This document shows, piece after piece, positions 63,026 through 64,000 of a DNA stretch of 64,000 bases. Source of the stretch: Sulfitobacter sp. EhC04 (GTDB lineage: Bacteria; Pseudomonadota; Alphaproteobacteria; Rhodobacterales; Rhodobacteraceae); NCBI RefSeq assembly GCF_001650875.1, contig NZ_LXYI01000045.1, positions 62,001 to 126,000 of the forward strand, given 5' to 3'. Both the position numbers and the translations under genes were made by a program. The first letter of the stretch is position 1, and each line of letters begins with the position of its first letter. The notes under the pieces are model-generated. The model saw only the letters and a program-made list of their open reading frames with translations, did no database searches and was not told where the DNA came from.

Positions 63026-64000
63026 ATGACAGATCTTGATACCGCCTGGGTGCGCGCGCAGTTTCCCGCCTTTGCCGAACCATCGTTGCAGGGGCAGGCC
63101 TTTTTTGAAAATGCCGGGGGGTCCTATACCTGCCAGCCCGTGATCGACCGGCTGACCCGCTATTACACCCAGCGCAAGGTGCAGCCCTATGCGCCCTATC
63201 CCGCCAGTCAGTTGGCCGGGGCAGAGATGGACGAGGCGCGCCAGCGGCTTGCCGCGATGCTTGGGGTGGAAACCGACGAGCTGAGCTTTGGCCCTTCGAC
63301 CACGCAGAATACGTATGTACTGGCGCAGGCCTTTGGCCAACTGCTGGAGCCGGGTGAGGCGATCATTGTCACCAATCAGGATCACGAGGCGAATACCGGG
63401 CCCTGGCGCAGGCTGGCGGACCGGGGGATCGAGCTGCGCGAATGGTGCATCGACCCGGAAACCGGCCAGTTGAACCCGGATGACCTGGAGAACCTGCTGG
63501 ATGACAAGGTGCGGCTGGTCTGCTTTCCGCATTGCTCCAATGTGGTGGGGCAGGTCAATCCGGTGGTGGAGATCACCGCGCTGGCCCATGCCGCCGGTGC
63601 CTTTGTCTGCGTTGACGGCGTGTCCTATGCGCCGCATGGCTTTGTCGATGTGGGGGCGCTGGGGCCGGACATCTACCTGTTCTCGGCCTACAAGACCTTT
63701 GGCCCGCATCAGGGCTTGATGGTGGTCCGCCGCGCGTTGGGGGCGTTGCTGCCGAACCAGGGGCATGTCTTCAACGGCGACACGCTTTACAAACGCTTCA
63801 CACCGGCCGGGCCGGACCACGCGCAGATCGCGGCCTGCGCCGGGATGGCGGATTATGTCGATGACGCCTATCGCCACCACATCGGCGGTGATGCGTCACC
63901 TGTGGCGCGCGCCGGGGCTGTGCATGATCTGATGCGCGCCCATGAAACGGCCCTTTTGCAGCCACTGCTGGACGCGGTGAAAAGCCGCAATTCGGTGCGG
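63026..64000 (+). CDS. PLP-dependent cysteine-desulfurase-like aminotransferase (class V), 3' end outside window
   Basis: 325 codons are visible without a stop, so the gene continues past the window. It has the class V fold: FFENAGGSYT near 27, STTQNTYVLAQAF near 90, the HEAN/TNQDHEANTGPW PLP-contact motif near 117, and the Schiff-base lysine in LFSAYKTFGPHQGL (~223). ASQLAGAEMDEARQRLAAMLGV precedes it. The lysine-proximal motif SxxKxxGP resembles Csd/SufS-like enzymes and related isopenicillin-epimerase-type proteins. The Cys of SufS cannot be judged. The start ATG at 63026 has no strong ribosome site. Confidence 0.85.
   Translation, partial: MTDLDTAWVRAQFPAFAEPSLQGQAFFENAGGSYTCQPVIDRLTRYYTQRKVQPYAPYPASQLAGAEMDEARQRLAAMLGVETDELSFGPSTTQNTYVLAQAFGQLLEPGEAIIVTNQDHEANTGPWRRLADRGIELREWCIDPETGQLNPDDLENLLDDKVRLVCFPHCSNVVGQVNPVVEITALAHAAGAFVCVDGVSYAPHGFVDVGALGPDIYLFSAYKTFGPHQGLMVVRRALGALLPNQGHVFNGDTLYKRFTPAGPDHAQIAACAGMADYVDDAYRHHIGGDASPVARAGAVHDLMRAHETALLQPLLDAVKSRNSVR

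Overview
The window is a contiguous stretch of GC-rich, gene-dense chromosome from an alphaproteobacterium. The best fit is a marine member of the Rhodobacterales (Roseobacter group). The main evidence is the order sciP-ctrA-ligA-recG, a complete pyrH/frr-uppS-cdsA-dxr-rseP-bamA-ompH-fabZ-lpxA-lpxI-lpxB block, a pssA-pmtA phospholipid operon, an AcuI-type acryloyl-CoA reductase, a BCCT osmolyte carrier, a LOV blue-light histidine kinase and a GTTC-N7-GTTC SOS box of the alphaproteobacterial type. The species cannot be fixed from the sequence alone. I found no rRNA, tRNA, CRISPR array, prophage or intact insertion sequence.

Layout. 1-3.9 kb holds the end of a DUF2254 membrane protein, a small Cys-rich secreted protein and an FAD/GcvT N-methyl-amine oxidoreductase. 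3.9-5.6 kb carries the phosphatidylserine-to-phosphatidylcholine genes (37-aa ORF, pssA, pmtA), with a duplicated 3' scrap of pmtA and paired palindromes beside it. 5.7-9.9 kb has a CorC/HlyC protein, xerD and two envelope hypotheticals, divergent from aroK-aroB (9.9-11.6 kb). 11.7-14.3 kb contains ssb, a lytic transglycosylase, a secreted protein, foldback repeats and a MITE-like element. 14.3-20.2 kb is a peptide-type ABC transporter (fused ATPase, two permeases, no binding protein) under an AraC-type gene. 20.2-35.2 kb is the core envelope block (miaA, pyrH, then frr through lpxB), interrupted by the LOV kinase and by ridA plus a 41-aa membrane ORF. 35.2-36.5 kb is an AT-rich two-gene membrane island pushed against the end of lpxB. 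36.6-43.2 kb is mnmA, sciP, ctrA, ligA and recG, followed by an SOS-boxed 42-aa membrane protein. 43.8-49.8 kb has a soluble chemoreceptor, an Fe-S scaffold, hisI, gluQRS, a methyltransferase and trmFO. 50-64 kb is accessory metabolism and regulation: a di-heme peroxidase, enoyl-CoA hydratase, thioesterase, a DUF1127/MocR divergent pair, a triple-LCCL secreted protein, a GntR gene divergent from a DUF2182-DUF1326-DinB operon, acuI, a HIT protein, a BCCT carrier with a small partner, and a PLP cysteine-desulfurase-like gene cut by the window end.

How it works together. The middle of the window builds the cell envelope: isoprenoid precursor and carrier (dxr, uppS), CDP-DAG (cdsA), PS/PC (pssA, pmtA), lipid A (lpxA, lpxI, lpxB, with fabZ), outer-membrane protein insertion (bamA, ompH) and regulated proteolysis (rseP). 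Cell-cycle control (sciP, ctrA), DNA repair (ligA, recG, ssb, xerD) and tRNA modification (miaA, mnmA, gluQRS, trmFO) sit around it. The most novel-looking items are the SOS-boxed 42-aa membrane protein, the AT-rich two-gene membrane cassette, the three foldback repeats with covarying stems, and several well-supported ORFs of 37-49 codons that automatic calling may miss.
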